A DNA stretch of 26,277 nucleotides, taken from the NCBI GenBank assembly GCA_023416855.1, contig JAEZGU010000134.1:1-26277 (forward strand), in the 5' to 3' direction. Origin of the DNA: Bacillota bacterium (lineage in GTDB: Bacteria > Bacillota > Clostridia > Tissierellales > Sedimentibacteraceae). The translations under genes were made by a program, and so were the position numbers. Shown in pieces: positions 7,193 through 14,632 of the stretch. Under the pieces are notes generated by a model. The model worked only from the letters and a program-made list of their open reading frames with translations, ran no database searches and was not told the origin of the DNA. Position 1 is the first letter of the stretch. Each line of letters starts with the position of its first letter.

Positions 7193-8602
7193 ATGAAAAT
7201 GGGTTTTGAATTAAACCTTACTCAAACTCAAAAGCTAATAATGACACCTGAATTAAGACAAGCAATTCAGATATTGCAATATAATAATGTTGAGTTAATG
7301 GAATTTATATATAAGCAATTAGAAGTTAATCCTTTTCTTGAATCCGTTGATCATAAAAATCAAGATTCCTCTTCTAATGAAGAAACTGAAACTAATTTTG
7401 AAAAAACTGACAAATATGATGAATTTGACTGGAAGGATATAACAGAAAGATATGATGATTTAAGCTATAAAGCTTATGAAAGAAATGTTGATTCAGATGA
7501 AAAGCAATCCTTTGAAAGTTATACTTCCAAAAAAATGTCACTAAAGGATCATTTGATGGTTCAGCTTGGTGTATCGGTTAAGTCAAATAAAGAAAAAAGA
7601 ATTGGTGAATTTATAATTGAGTCTTTAGACAACAAAGGTTATTTAGGCTGCTCTGTACAAGATATAAGTCTATTAATAAATGAAGATGTAGTTGAAGTAG
7701 AACGCGTACTAAGATTAATTCAAACATTTGACCCTATAGGTGTTGGAGCAAGAAATTTAAGTGAATGTTTAATGATTCAGCTTAAAGAAAAAGGAATACA
7801 AGATAAAAATGCATATATTATTACTGAAAACTATTTAGAAGATATTGCGGCCAATAGAATTCAAAAAATAGCCAAGGATTTGCACATTACAGTATCACGA
7901 GTTCAAGGAATTTGTGATATTATAAAAATGCTTGAACCAAAACCATCAAGAGGATTCATTGTTGACAGTGATAACATTAGATATATAGTTCCTGATGTAA
8001 CAATTGAAAAAATAAATGATGAATATATTATTATTGTAAATGATAATAATTTACCTACACTCACTATTAGCAATTATTATAAAAGTATGGTAAATAATTT
8101 AGATGACAAGGAAGCAAATAAATTTTTAACAGATAAATTAAGTTCATCAATGTGGCTAATTAAAAGTATTGAACAAAGAAGGATGACATTATATAAAGTA
8201 ACTGAGTCTATTTTAAAATTTCAAAGAAAGTTTTTTGATGAAGGTAAGACAGCACTTAAGCCTTTAGTTTTAAAAGATGTTGCAGAAGATATAGGCGTTC
8301 ATGAATCAACTGTTAGTAGAGCTACAAACGGTAAATATGTTCAGACACCAAGAGGTTTATTTGAACTTAAATATTTCTTTGCAAGCAGTATTAGTGAAGC
8401 TGATGGAGATGGAATATCATCTACAAGTGTAAAAACTCAAATTCAAAAATTAATTAACGAAGAAAACACTCAAAAACCATTAAGTGATCAAAAGATTGCT
8501 GAATTGTTAAGTGAAAACGGTATAAATATCTCAAGAAGAACTGTTGCCAAATACAGAGATGAAATGAGGATACCTGCTTCATCCATGAGAAGAAGATATT
8601 AG
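7193..8602 (+). CDS. rpoN: RNA polymerase sigma-54 factor
   Basis: Alternative sigma factor that recognises -24/-12 promoters and needs an enhancer-binding ATPase. 469 residues from ATG 7193, behind AAGAGGAGTG; an in-frame ATG two codons on is also possible. Order of parts: N-terminal glutamine-rich activator-contact region (LNLTQTQKLIMTPELRQAIQ, about 7-26), an acidic linker (about 55-100), the core-binding domain, a helix-turn-helix (LKDVAEDIGVHESTVSRATN, about 360-380), and the C-terminal RpoN box SRRTVAKYRD (447-456), which is close to the canonical form. Flanked by terminators on both sides. No bEBP gene is visible, and I saw no convincing -24/-12 promoter in the window. Confidence 0.96.
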   Translation: MKMGFELNLTQTQKLIMTPELRQAIQILQYNNVELMEFIYKQLEVNPFLESVDHKNQDSSSNEETETNFEKTDKYDEFDWKDITERYDDLSYKAYERNVDSDEKQSFESYTSKKMSLKDHLMVQLGVSVKSNKEKRIGEFIIESLDNKGYLGCSVQDISLLINEDVVEVERVLRLIQTFDPIGVGARNLSECLMIQLKEKGIQDKNAYIITENYLEDIAANRIQKIAKDLHITVSRVQGICDIIKMLEPKPSRGFIVDSDNIRYIVPDVTIEKINDEYIIIVNDNNLPTLTISNYYKSMVNNLDDKEANKFLTDKLSSSMWLIKSIEQRRMTLYKVTESILKFQRKFFDEGKTALKPLVLKDVAEDIGVHESTVSRATNGKYVQTPRGLFELKYFFASSISEADGDGISSTSVKTQIQKLINEENTQKPLSDQKIAELLSENGINISRRTVAKYRDEMRIPASSMRRRY

Positions 8603-8666
8603 TAAGATTTTTCACTATGTTTGAAGGACAATTGTCATTCGCCATAAGTGAGGAATCTTATTTTTT
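8603..8666 (+). terminator. Rho-independent terminator of rpoN
   Basis: TAAGATTTTTCACT (8603-8616) pairs over all 14 positions (two G-U) with AGTGAGGAATCTTA (8647-8660), then six T (8661-8666). The 30-nt top contains a smaller self-complementary segment, GACAATTGTC. The stem starts directly after the rpoN stop codon. Confidence 0.85.
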
Positions 8667-8807
8667 ATTAAAAATTATCTGTACATCAGCATATTGTCAT
8701 GATATAATTTAAATAATAAAACACATATAAATATATCAATCAATATAGTATAACACATATCAAATTCTCTTATCTAAACATTCGTTAAATAATTTCCAAA
8801 AAAGGTA

Positions 8808-8835
8808 TTGCAAATTAAATTGAATATGTTAAAAT
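8808..8835 (+). promoter_or_regulatory. Promoter of the cggR-glycolytic operon
   Basis: TTGCAA (8808-8813), 16-bp spacer, TAAAAT (8830-8835). The predicted start near 8842 falls at the first base of the GGGAC repeat operator. The stretch 8667-8807 upstream is AT-rich with no gene that I can see. Confidence 0.65.
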
Positions 8836-8841
8836 GAAGTT

Positions 8842-8879
8842 AGGGACGGAAAACATACACGTGGGACAAAAAATATCCC
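8842..8879 (+). promoter_or_regulatory. Tandem CggR operator
   Basis: Two GGGAC cores, 8843-8847 and 8863-8867, exactly 20 bp apart. The Bacillus subtilis CggR operator is CGGGAC-N6-TGTC-N4 repeated with the same 20-bp period and lies between promoter and cggR. Here the second half-site ends in TATC at 8874-8877 (3 of 4 matches to TGTC); the first is more degenerate. Location directly after the -10 fits roadblock autorepression relieved by fructose-1,6-bisphosphate, as known for CggR. Confidence 0.7.
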
Positions 8880-8888
8880 GGAGGGAAT

Positions 8889-9914
8889 ATGGATATAAAT
8901 GAAATACTTGAAATTCAAAATAAAATAGTTCCTGAAACTGTAGATATGCTGATTAAAAGATATGAAATCTTAAAAATTATCAGTACTTTTGAACCTGTGG
9001 GAAGAAGAGCTTTAGCAAATAAGTTAGGAATGACTGAAAGAACCATGCGAACTGAGATCGACAGATTGAAAGAACTAAAATTGATTCTAATTAATTCTGC
9101 CGGAGTAATGTTGACTGCCGTGGGTATAGACATACTATCAGAAGTGCATAATACTTTTTATTATATTAAAAATTTATCTGACTTAGAAATAAAATTAAAA
9201 GATAAATTAAAATTAAAAAAAGTTGCAGTAGTAGCCGGAGATTCTGAAAAAGATTTGTTTGCATTTAATAATTTAGGAAAAAAAGCAGCTGAAATCGTGT
9301 TAAGTTTTATAAAAAATGACACTATTTTAGGTATAACTGGTGGTACTACAATGGCATGTACTGTGAATCAGATGAAAATGAAAAAAGGCTTAAAAAATCT
9401 TTTAGTTTTGCCTGCAAGAGGTGGTTTAAGCGAGGAATTAGAAATTCAGGCAAATACAATTGCTGCAAATTTGGCAGAAAAATTGAATGCACCTTATAAG
9501 CTATTACATATTCCGGATAATTTAGAAAGAGAAGAACTTAACATTTTAAAAAATAATAAACTTATAAAAGAAGTGTTAGATGATATTAAGAAAATTAATC
9601 TATTAATATTTGGTCTTGGAAACGCAAAGGATATGGCAATAAGAAGGAAATCAAGTAAAGAAGTAATAGAGAAAATTGATACAGAAAATTTAATAGCTGA
9701 AACATTTGGGTATTTTTTTGATCATGATGGCAATGTAAAAGTTGAAACAAATTCTGTTGGAATTACATTAGATAATTTTAAAACTATAAAAAATGCTATA
9801 GGTGTTGCAGCTGGTAGCTCTAAAGCTGAGGCAATTTATGCATTTTCTAAATTTAACAATAATTTTATTCTTGTAACAGACGAAGCTGCTGCAATTAGGA
9901 TGTTAAATTTATAA
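8889..9914 (+). CDS. cggR: Central glycolytic genes regulator CggR (SorC family)
   Basis: Repressor of the operon it heads; in the known system fructose-1,6-bisphosphate releases it. 341 residues from ATG 8889 behind CGGAGGG. The N-terminal winged helix-turn-helix lies around VGRRALANKLGMTERTMRTE (about 37-56). The rest is the SorC sugar-phosphate-binding domain with the loops GITGGTTMA, LPARGGLS and a C-terminal GVAAGSSKAEAI, which resemble sugar-phosphate isomerase phosphate-binding loops. gapA follows after 72 nt with a small hairpin between, the same arrangement as in B. subtilis, where the cggR-gapA transcript is cleaved so that gapA mRNA outlasts cggR mRNA. Confidence 0.94.
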   Translation: MDINEILEIQNKIVPETVDMLIKRYEILKIISTFEPVGRRALANKLGMTERTMRTEIDRLKELKLILINSAGVMLTAVGIDILSEVHNTFYYIKNLSDLEIKLKDKLKLKKVAVVAGDSEKDLFAFNNLGKKAAEIVLSFIKNDTILGITGGTTMACTVNQMKMKKGLKNLLVLPARGGLSEELEIQANTIAANLAEKLNAPYKLLHIPDNLEREELNILKNNKLIKEVLDDIKKINLLIFGLGNAKDMAIRRKSSKEVIEKIDTENLIAETFGYFFDHDGNVKVETNSVGITLDNFKTIKNAIGVAAGSSKAEAIYAFSKFNNNFILVTDEAAAIRMLNL

Positions 9915-9924
9915 ATGTTAATAA

Positions 9925-9939
9925 AAGGGTTATACCCTT
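9925..9939 (+). promoter_or_regulatory. Small hairpin in the cggR-gapA gap
   Basis: AAGGGT (9925-9930) pairs with ACCCTT (9934-9939) around a TAT loop. By analogy with B. subtilis, where a stem-loop upstream of gapA protects the processed mRNA, it may set a processed 5' end. The stem is short and no cleavage data are available. A TATAAT lies at 9967-9972, but its best -35 (TTGAAA 9941-9946) is 20 bp away, too far for a good promoter. Confidence 0.4.
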
Positions 9940-9986
9940 ATTGAAAATAATATAAATTAAAATCAATATAATATTAGGAGGATTTT

Positions 9987-10994
9987 ATGATTAGAGTAGC
10001 AATTAATGGATTTGGAAGAATAGGAAGATTAGCATTAAGATTGATGGCACAAGATCCGGATTTTAAAGTTGTCGCAATAAACACAAATTCTAACGCAGAA
10101 ACATTGGCTTATTTACTTAAATATGATACTGCTCACGGAAATTTCATGACAGACAAAATTACTTACAAAGAAAATTCTTTGGTTATTGATGGCAATGAAA
10201 TATTGACATCAAGCATTAAAGAACCTGAAAATTGCAACTGGAAAGAGCTAAACATAGATTTAGTAATAGACTGCACTGGTAAATTTAATGAAAAAGAAAA
10301 AGCTGAAGCACATATAAAAGCTGGTGCTAAAAAGGTATTGCTTTCAGCACCAGGTAAAGGTGATTTAAAAACTATAGTTTACAATGTAAATCACAATACA
10401 CTTGATGGTACTGAAACGGTTATTTCAGCAGCATCATGTACCACTAACTGTCTTGCACCATTAGCACAAGCATTGAATGATGAATTTGGTATTGTAAAAG
10501 GTTTGATGACTACAGTACATGCTTACACAAATGACCAAAATATTCATGACAATTCACATAAAAAGGGAATTATGTCAAGAAGAGGCCGTGCTGCGGCAGC
10601 TAATATAGTGCCTGCTGATACCGGAGCAGCTAAAACAGTAGGTAAGGTTCTTCCTGAGTTAAAAGGAAAGTTAGATGGTATGGCACTAAGAGTACCTACA
10701 ATTACTGGCTCAGTTGTTGATTTAACAGTTGAATTAAACAGAAATACAACTAAAGAAGAAATAAACGAAGCAATAAAAAAAGCAGCAAATGAATCATTAG
10801 CATACACAGAAGATCCTATTGTTTCAAGTGATGTAATAGGAAGTCATTATGCATGTATATTTGATGCATTAGCAACTCAATTGATTGAGTTTGACGGAAA
10901 ACAATTAGTAAAATTAATTGCTTGGTATGACAATGAAATGTCATTTACTGCCCAATTAGTACGATTAGCAAAATATTGGGGCGAAATGCGATAG
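9987..10994 (+). CDS. gap: Glyceraldehyde-3-phosphate dehydrogenase, NADP-type coenzyme residues
   Basis: Phosphorylating GAPDH, 335 residues from ATG 9987 behind TTAGGAGGA. NGFGRIGR (8-15) is the Rossmann glycine motif; catalytic Cys151 lies in SAASCTTNCLAP and His178 in TTVHAY. Three departures from NAD-GAPDH are visible. The residue after VVAIN, normally Asp32 that binds the ribose 2'-OH, is Thr33 (VVAINTNSNAETL), close to NADP-linked GapB proteins. The usual Asp-Leu-Pro of the S-loop is Asp-Asn-Ser; Leu187/Pro188 changes to Ala/Ser accompany NADP use in chloroplast GAPDH. The S-loop also has about three extra residues (HKKGIMSRRGRAAA). NADP or dual use is therefore inferred. The C-terminus ends GEMR, and its last codons merge into the 11-nt repeats downstream. 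Confidence 0.94.
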   Translation: MIRVAINGFGRIGRLALRLMAQDPDFKVVAINTNSNAETLAYLLKYDTAHGNFMTDKITYKENSLVIDGNEILTSSIKEPENCNWKELNIDLVIDCTGKFNEKEKAEAHIKAGAKKVLLSAPGKGDLKTIVYNVNHNTLDGTETVISAASCTTNCLAPLAQALNDEFGIVKGLMTTVHAYTNDQNIHDNSHKKGIMSRRGRAAAANIVPADTGAAKTVGKVLPELKGKLDGMALRVPTITGSVVDLTVELNRNTTKEEINEAIKKAANESLAYTEDPIVSSDVIGSHYACIFDALATQLIEFDGKQLVKLIAWYDNEMSFTAQLVRLAKYWGEMR

Positions 10995-11036
10995 ACAGAC
11001 AATAGATAAGCGATAGATAGGCGATGGATGGGCAGT
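10993..11036 (+). repeat. Four tandem degenerate 11-nt repeats at the gapA 3' end
   Basis: Units AGACAGACAAT (10993-11003), AGATAAGCGAT (11004-11014), AGATAGGCGAT (11015-11025) and GGATGGGCAGT (11026-11036); the first overlaps the gapA stop codon. A further weaker copy (8 of 11) lies at 10982-10992 inside the last gapA codons. Consensus NGAYARGCRAT. There are no spacers, so this is not a CRISPR. Confidence 0.7.
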
Positions 11037-11099
11037 GGGAGTAAATTCTCAATTGTTAATCAATCGCCATTCCATTGCAGGTCAATTGCTTGTCAATTG
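11000..11099 (+). promoter_or_regulatory. Long imperfect hairpin between gapA and pgk built from 11-nt repeats
   Basis: The arm 11000-11035 pairs with 11064-11099 over about 35 positions with G-U pairs, a few mismatches and two bulges. Two mismatches are 11 nt apart, as expected if both arms are arrays of the same 11-nt unit in opposite orientation (right-arm units include GTCAATTGCTT). No U-tract follows, and the pgk SD lies 5 nt beyond. It is probably an mRNA processing or stability element, or a remnant of a small mobile repeat. Confidence 0.6.
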
Positions 11100-11115
11100 T
11101 TTTATGGAGGCTTAT

Positions 11116-12309
11116 ATGAACAAAAAAACTTTAAGAGATTTAAACGTAAAAGGTAAAAGAGTTTTAGTAAGATGTGATTTTAATGTACCTTTTGATGAAA
11201 ATAATGAAATATCTGATGATATAAGAATTAAGAGTTCATTACCAACAATTACATATCTATTAGAAAATGGAGCGTCATTAATATTAATGTCACATCTTGG
11301 GAGACCTAAGGGAGAAGCAAACCCTAAGTATTCACTGACACCTGTTGCGAAAAGGCTTAGTGAACTATTAGAGAAGAATGTAATATTTGCTGATTGTGAC
11401 ATTGTTGTAGATGATAATGTTAAAGAAGCAGCTGTTAATTTGAAACCTGGTGATATTATGCTTCTTCAAAACACAAGATACAGAAAAGAAGAAGAAAAAA
11501 ACGGTGAGGATTTCGCTAAAGATTTAGCATCCCTTGGAGAGCTGTATGTCAATGATGCTTTTGGTACTGCTCATAGAGCTCATGCATCAAATGCTGGTAT
11601 TTGTAAGCATTTACCATCAGCAGTAGGCTTTTTGGTTGAAAAAGAAATTGATATTATGGGTAATGCTCTTCAAAATCCTAAAAGACCTTTTACAGCTATT
11701 TTAGGTGGTGCAAAGGTATCTGACAAAATAGCAGTTATTGAAAATTTACTTAACATTGCTGACAATATACTTATAGGTGGCGGCATGACTTATACATTCC
11801 TTAAATCTATGGGTTATTCAATAGGAACTTCATTATTAGAGGAGGAAAAATTACAATTAGCAAAAAGTTTAATTGAAAAAGCCAAAGAAAATAATGTTAA
11901 TTTAATTCTTCCTGTAGATACTGTTGTAGCAAAAGAGTTTAAAAATGATACTGAATTCTATACAACAGATGTAGATAAAATACCTGATGGTTTTATGGGA
12001 CTTGATATTGGTGATAAAACTATTGAATTATTTACAGATGTTATCAATACATCACGCACGATTATATGGAATGGACCATTAGGAGTGTTTGAGATGGACA
12101 ATTTTGCAATTGGAACCAACACAATTGCACAAAAAATAGCTGAAAATAAAAATGCTGTTTCAATTATTGGTGGAGGGGACAGTGCTGCTGCAGTAGAAAA
12201 AATAGGACTTGGAGACAAAATTACACACATTTCTACAGGTGGTGGAGCTTCCTTAGAATTTTTAGAAGGTAAAATTCTCCCCGGTATAGATGCAGTAGAT
12301 AACAAGTAG
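11116..12309 (+). CDS. pgk: Phosphoglycerate kinase
   Basis: Transfers phosphate from 1,3-bisphosphoglycerate to ADP. 397 residues from ATG 11116, chosen because TGGAGG lies 5 nt upstream and the protein then begins MNKKTLRDLNVKGKRVLVR; an open frame from 11035 would translate the hairpin region. Motifs: RCDFNVP (19-25), SHLGRPKG (59-66, substrate-binding), LLQNTRYRKEEEKN, and the C-terminal nucleotide loop GGGDSAAAVEK (352-362) and STGGGASLEFL. Length is typical. tpiA follows after 9 nt with its SD overlapping the pgk stop. Confidence 0.97.
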   Translation: MNKKTLRDLNVKGKRVLVRCDFNVPFDENNEISDDIRIKSSLPTITYLLENGASLILMSHLGRPKGEANPKYSLTPVAKRLSELLEKNVIFADCDIVVDDNVKEAAVNLKPGDIMLLQNTRYRKEEEKNGEDFAKDLASLGELYVNDAFGTAHRAHASNAGICKHLPSAVGFLVEKEIDIMGNALQNPKRPFTAILGGAKVSDKIAVIENLLNIADNILIGGGMTYTFLKSMGYSIGTSLLEEEKLQLAKSLIEKAKENNVNLILPVDTVVAKEFKNDTEFYTTDVDKIPDGFMGLDIGDKTIELFTDVINTSRTIIWNGPLGVFEMDNFAIGTNTIAQKIAENKNAVSIIGGGDSAAAVEKIGLGDKITHISTGGGASLEFLEGKILPGIDAVDNK

Positions 12310-12318
12310 GAGGATATA

Positions 12319-13077
12319 ATGAGAAGGAAGTTAATAGCCGGCAATTGGAAAATGAACAATGATTTAAGCGAAAGCTTAAAATTGGTTGAGGAATTGAAAT
12401 CAATGTCGGATAAGTTTGATAAAGATGTAGACGTACTAATATGTCCTACTTTCGTAAACTTATATCCAATCAAGCAAAGCTTAATTAAATGCAATATAAA
12501 AGTAGGAGCTCAAAACATGCATTTTGAAAATAAGGGAGCTTTTACAGGTGAAATAGCGCCAAGCATGTTAAAAAACATCGGTATTGATTATGTAATAATT
12601 GGACATTCTGAAAGAAGGCAGTTTTTTAACGAGTTGGATGAAACTGTAAATAAGAAATTGAAAGCAGCGCATATAAATGGTATAATTCCTATTATATGCG
12701 TAGGTGAGACTTTAGAGCAAAGAGAAAGCGGTATCGAAAAAGAAACTGTTAAAAATCAAATACTTAAAGCATTTGATGCTGTTGACTCATCTGAAGCAGT
12801 TAATACAGTTATAGCTTATGAACCTATTTGGGCTATAGGCACAGGCAGGACAGCAAGCAGTGAACAAGCAAATGAGATGGCATCATTTATAAGAGGCTGT
12901 ATATTAGAAATTTACAATAATAATGTTTCTGACAAAATTATTATACAGTATGGTGGAAGTGTAAAAGCAAATAATGCTAAAGAAATACTTACACAATCTG
13001 ATATAGACGGAGCACTTATAGGTGGCGCAAGCTTAAATGCAGAAGAATTTTTCAAAATTATTAATTATGCAAAGTAA
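12319..13077 (+). CDS. tpiA: Triosephosphate isomerase
   Basis: Interconverts dihydroxyacetone phosphate and glyceraldehyde-3-phosphate. 252 residues from ATG 12319 behind TAGGAGGATATA. Catalytic residues are present: Asn9 and Lys11 in GNWKMN, His96 in IIGHSERR, Glu168 in AYEPIWAIGTG, which begins flexible loop 6. The phosphate-binding GGSV and GGASL near the C-terminus are intact. Ordinary length. gpmI begins 13 nt after the stop. Confidence 0.97.
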   Translation: MRRKLIAGNWKMNNDLSESLKLVEELKSMSDKFDKDVDVLICPTFVNLYPIKQSLIKCNIKVGAQNMHFENKGAFTGEIAPSMLKNIGIDYVIIGHSERRQFFNELDETVNKKLKAAHINGIIPIICVGETLEQRESGIEKETVKNQILKAFDAVDSSEAVNTVIAYEPIWAIGTGRTASSEQANEMASFIRGCILEIYNNNVSDKIIIQYGGSVKANNAKEILTQSDIDGALIGGASLNAEEFFKIINYAK

Positions 13078-13090
13078 GGCAGGTCATAAG

Positions 13091-14620
13091 ATGAATAAAG
13101 TAACAGCGTTAATAATCCTTGATGGCTGGGGAATAGGCAATGATTATGAAGGAAATGCTATAAAAAGAGCTAAAACTCCAAATTTCGATGTTTTAATGAG
13201 AAAATATCCTAATACAGTGCTATCTACTAGTGGCTATGATGTTGGACTTCCAAAAGGACAAATGGGTAATTCGGAAGTTGGGCATTTAAACATAGGTGCA
13301 GGTAGGATAGTCTATCAGGATTTTACACGAATTGCCAAAGCAATTGAAGAAGGCGAAATAGAAAATAATGAAGCTTTGAATTCAGCATTTGATTATGTTA
13401 TAAAAAATAATTCCACATTACATTTTATAGGACTTTTATCTGACGGAGGAGTTCATAGTCATAATACCCATTTATATAGTCTAATAGAGTTGGCAAAGAA
13501 AAAGGGTATCAATAGTTTAGGATTACACTGTATTACTGACGGACGTGACGTTAGCCCTACAAGTAGTCCAAATTACATTAAAGAGCTTAAAAGAAAAATT
13601 AAAAGTATCGGATTAGGTCATATATCTACTATTATGGGAAGATATTATGCAATGGATAGGAATAAGCAATGGGATAGGGTTGAATTAGCATATAATGCAC
13701 TAGTAAATGGAGAAGGAGAAATATTTAGCGAACCTCTTGAAGCAATAACATCATCCTATTTAAACGGTGTTACCGATGAATTTATAAAACCTATATTAAT
13801 AAAAAATGAAAATGGTGAATTAGTAACTATTAAGGATAATGATGCTGTAGTTTTTTATAATTTTAGACCGGATAGAGCAAGACAAATAACAAGGGCGTTT
13901 GTAGATAATGAATTTAATTATTTTAATAGAAAAAAAGTGGATATTAAATTTGTATCTATGACAATGTATGATAAAACTATAGAGAATGTAGAAATTGCTT
14001 TTAAACCACATTTTGTTAAAAATACTTTAGGTGAATATTTAAGTTCTAAGGGTTATAAACAGTTAAGAGCAGCTGAAACAGAAAAATATGCTCACGTTAC
14101 ATACTTTTTTAACGGTGAAATTGAAGAACCTTTCAAACATGAAGTTAGAAAATTAATTCCTTCACCTAATGTTCCAACATATGACTTAAAGCCTGAGATG
14201 AGTGCATTTGAATTAAAGGATATGATAATGGAGCAATTAGAAAATGGTATGTACCAGGTTATGATAATTAATTTTGCAAATCCTGACATGGTAGGCCATA
14301 CTGGAGATATAGAAGCAGCTATGAAGGCTGTCGAAGCCGTAGACAAATGCCTCGGTGAAATTGTTAATTATATTATTAGATCTGAAGGAACAGCAATAAT
14401 TACATCAGATCATGGAAATTGTGAAGAAATGTTGGACCCTTCAACATTATCGAGACTGACAGCTCATTCCACTAACAAGGTACCATTAATTGTTGTTCAT
14501 AACCCAAAAAACTTTGAACTTAAAGAAGGAATATTGGCAGATATAGCCCCAACAATGCTTGAACTAATGGGACTTGAAAAACCTATAGAAATGACTGGAA
14601 ATAGTTTAATTATTAAATAA
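13091..14620 (+). CDS. gpmI: 2,3-bisphosphoglycerate-independent phosphoglycerate mutase
   Basis: Alkaline-phosphatase-superfamily mutase converting 3- to 2-phosphoglycerate with Mn2+. 509 residues from ATG 13091; the start follows a modest SD (GGCAGGT), and the open frame beginning at 13037 would overlap tpiA. Asp11 in ILDGWG is a metal ligand and Ser61 in GNSEVGH is the phosphorylated nucleophile. HCITDGRDVSP, YYAMDRNKQWDR, FRPDRARQ and the C-terminal metal site TSDHGNCEEM plus AHS complete the family signature. It ends 12 nt before the eno start. Confidence 0.97.
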   Translation: MNKVTALIILDGWGIGNDYEGNAIKRAKTPNFDVLMRKYPNTVLSTSGYDVGLPKGQMGNSEVGHLNIGAGRIVYQDFTRIAKAIEEGEIENNEALNSAFDYVIKNNSTLHFIGLLSDGGVHSHNTHLYSLIELAKKKGINSLGLHCITDGRDVSPTSSPNYIKELKRKIKSIGLGHISTIMGRYYAMDRNKQWDRVELAYNALVNGEGEIFSEPLEAITSSYLNGVTDEFIKPILIKNENGELVTIKDNDAVVFYNFRPDRARQITRAFVDNEFNYFNRKKVDIKFVSMTMYDKTIENVEIAFKPHFVKNTLGEYLSSKGYKQLRAAETEKYAHVTYFFNGEIEEPFKHEVRKLIPSPNVPTYDLKPEMSAFELKDMIMEQLENGMYQVMIINFANPDMVGHTGDIEAAMKAVEAVDKCLGEIVNYIIRSEGTAIITSDHGNCEEMLDPSTLSRLTAHSTNKVPLIVVHNPKNFELKEGILADIAPTMLELMGLEKPIEMTGNSLIIK

Positions 14621-14632
14621 ATGGAGGAAAAT

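Noticed and set aside
10993..11036. 11-nt repeats as a CRISPR array
   Set aside because: Units are contiguous with no spacers, far too short for CRISPR repeats, and no cas genes are nearby.
11035..11115. N-terminal extension of Pgk
   Set aside because: It would translate the repeat hairpin, and the ATG at 11116 has a good SD and gives the normal Pgk N-terminus.
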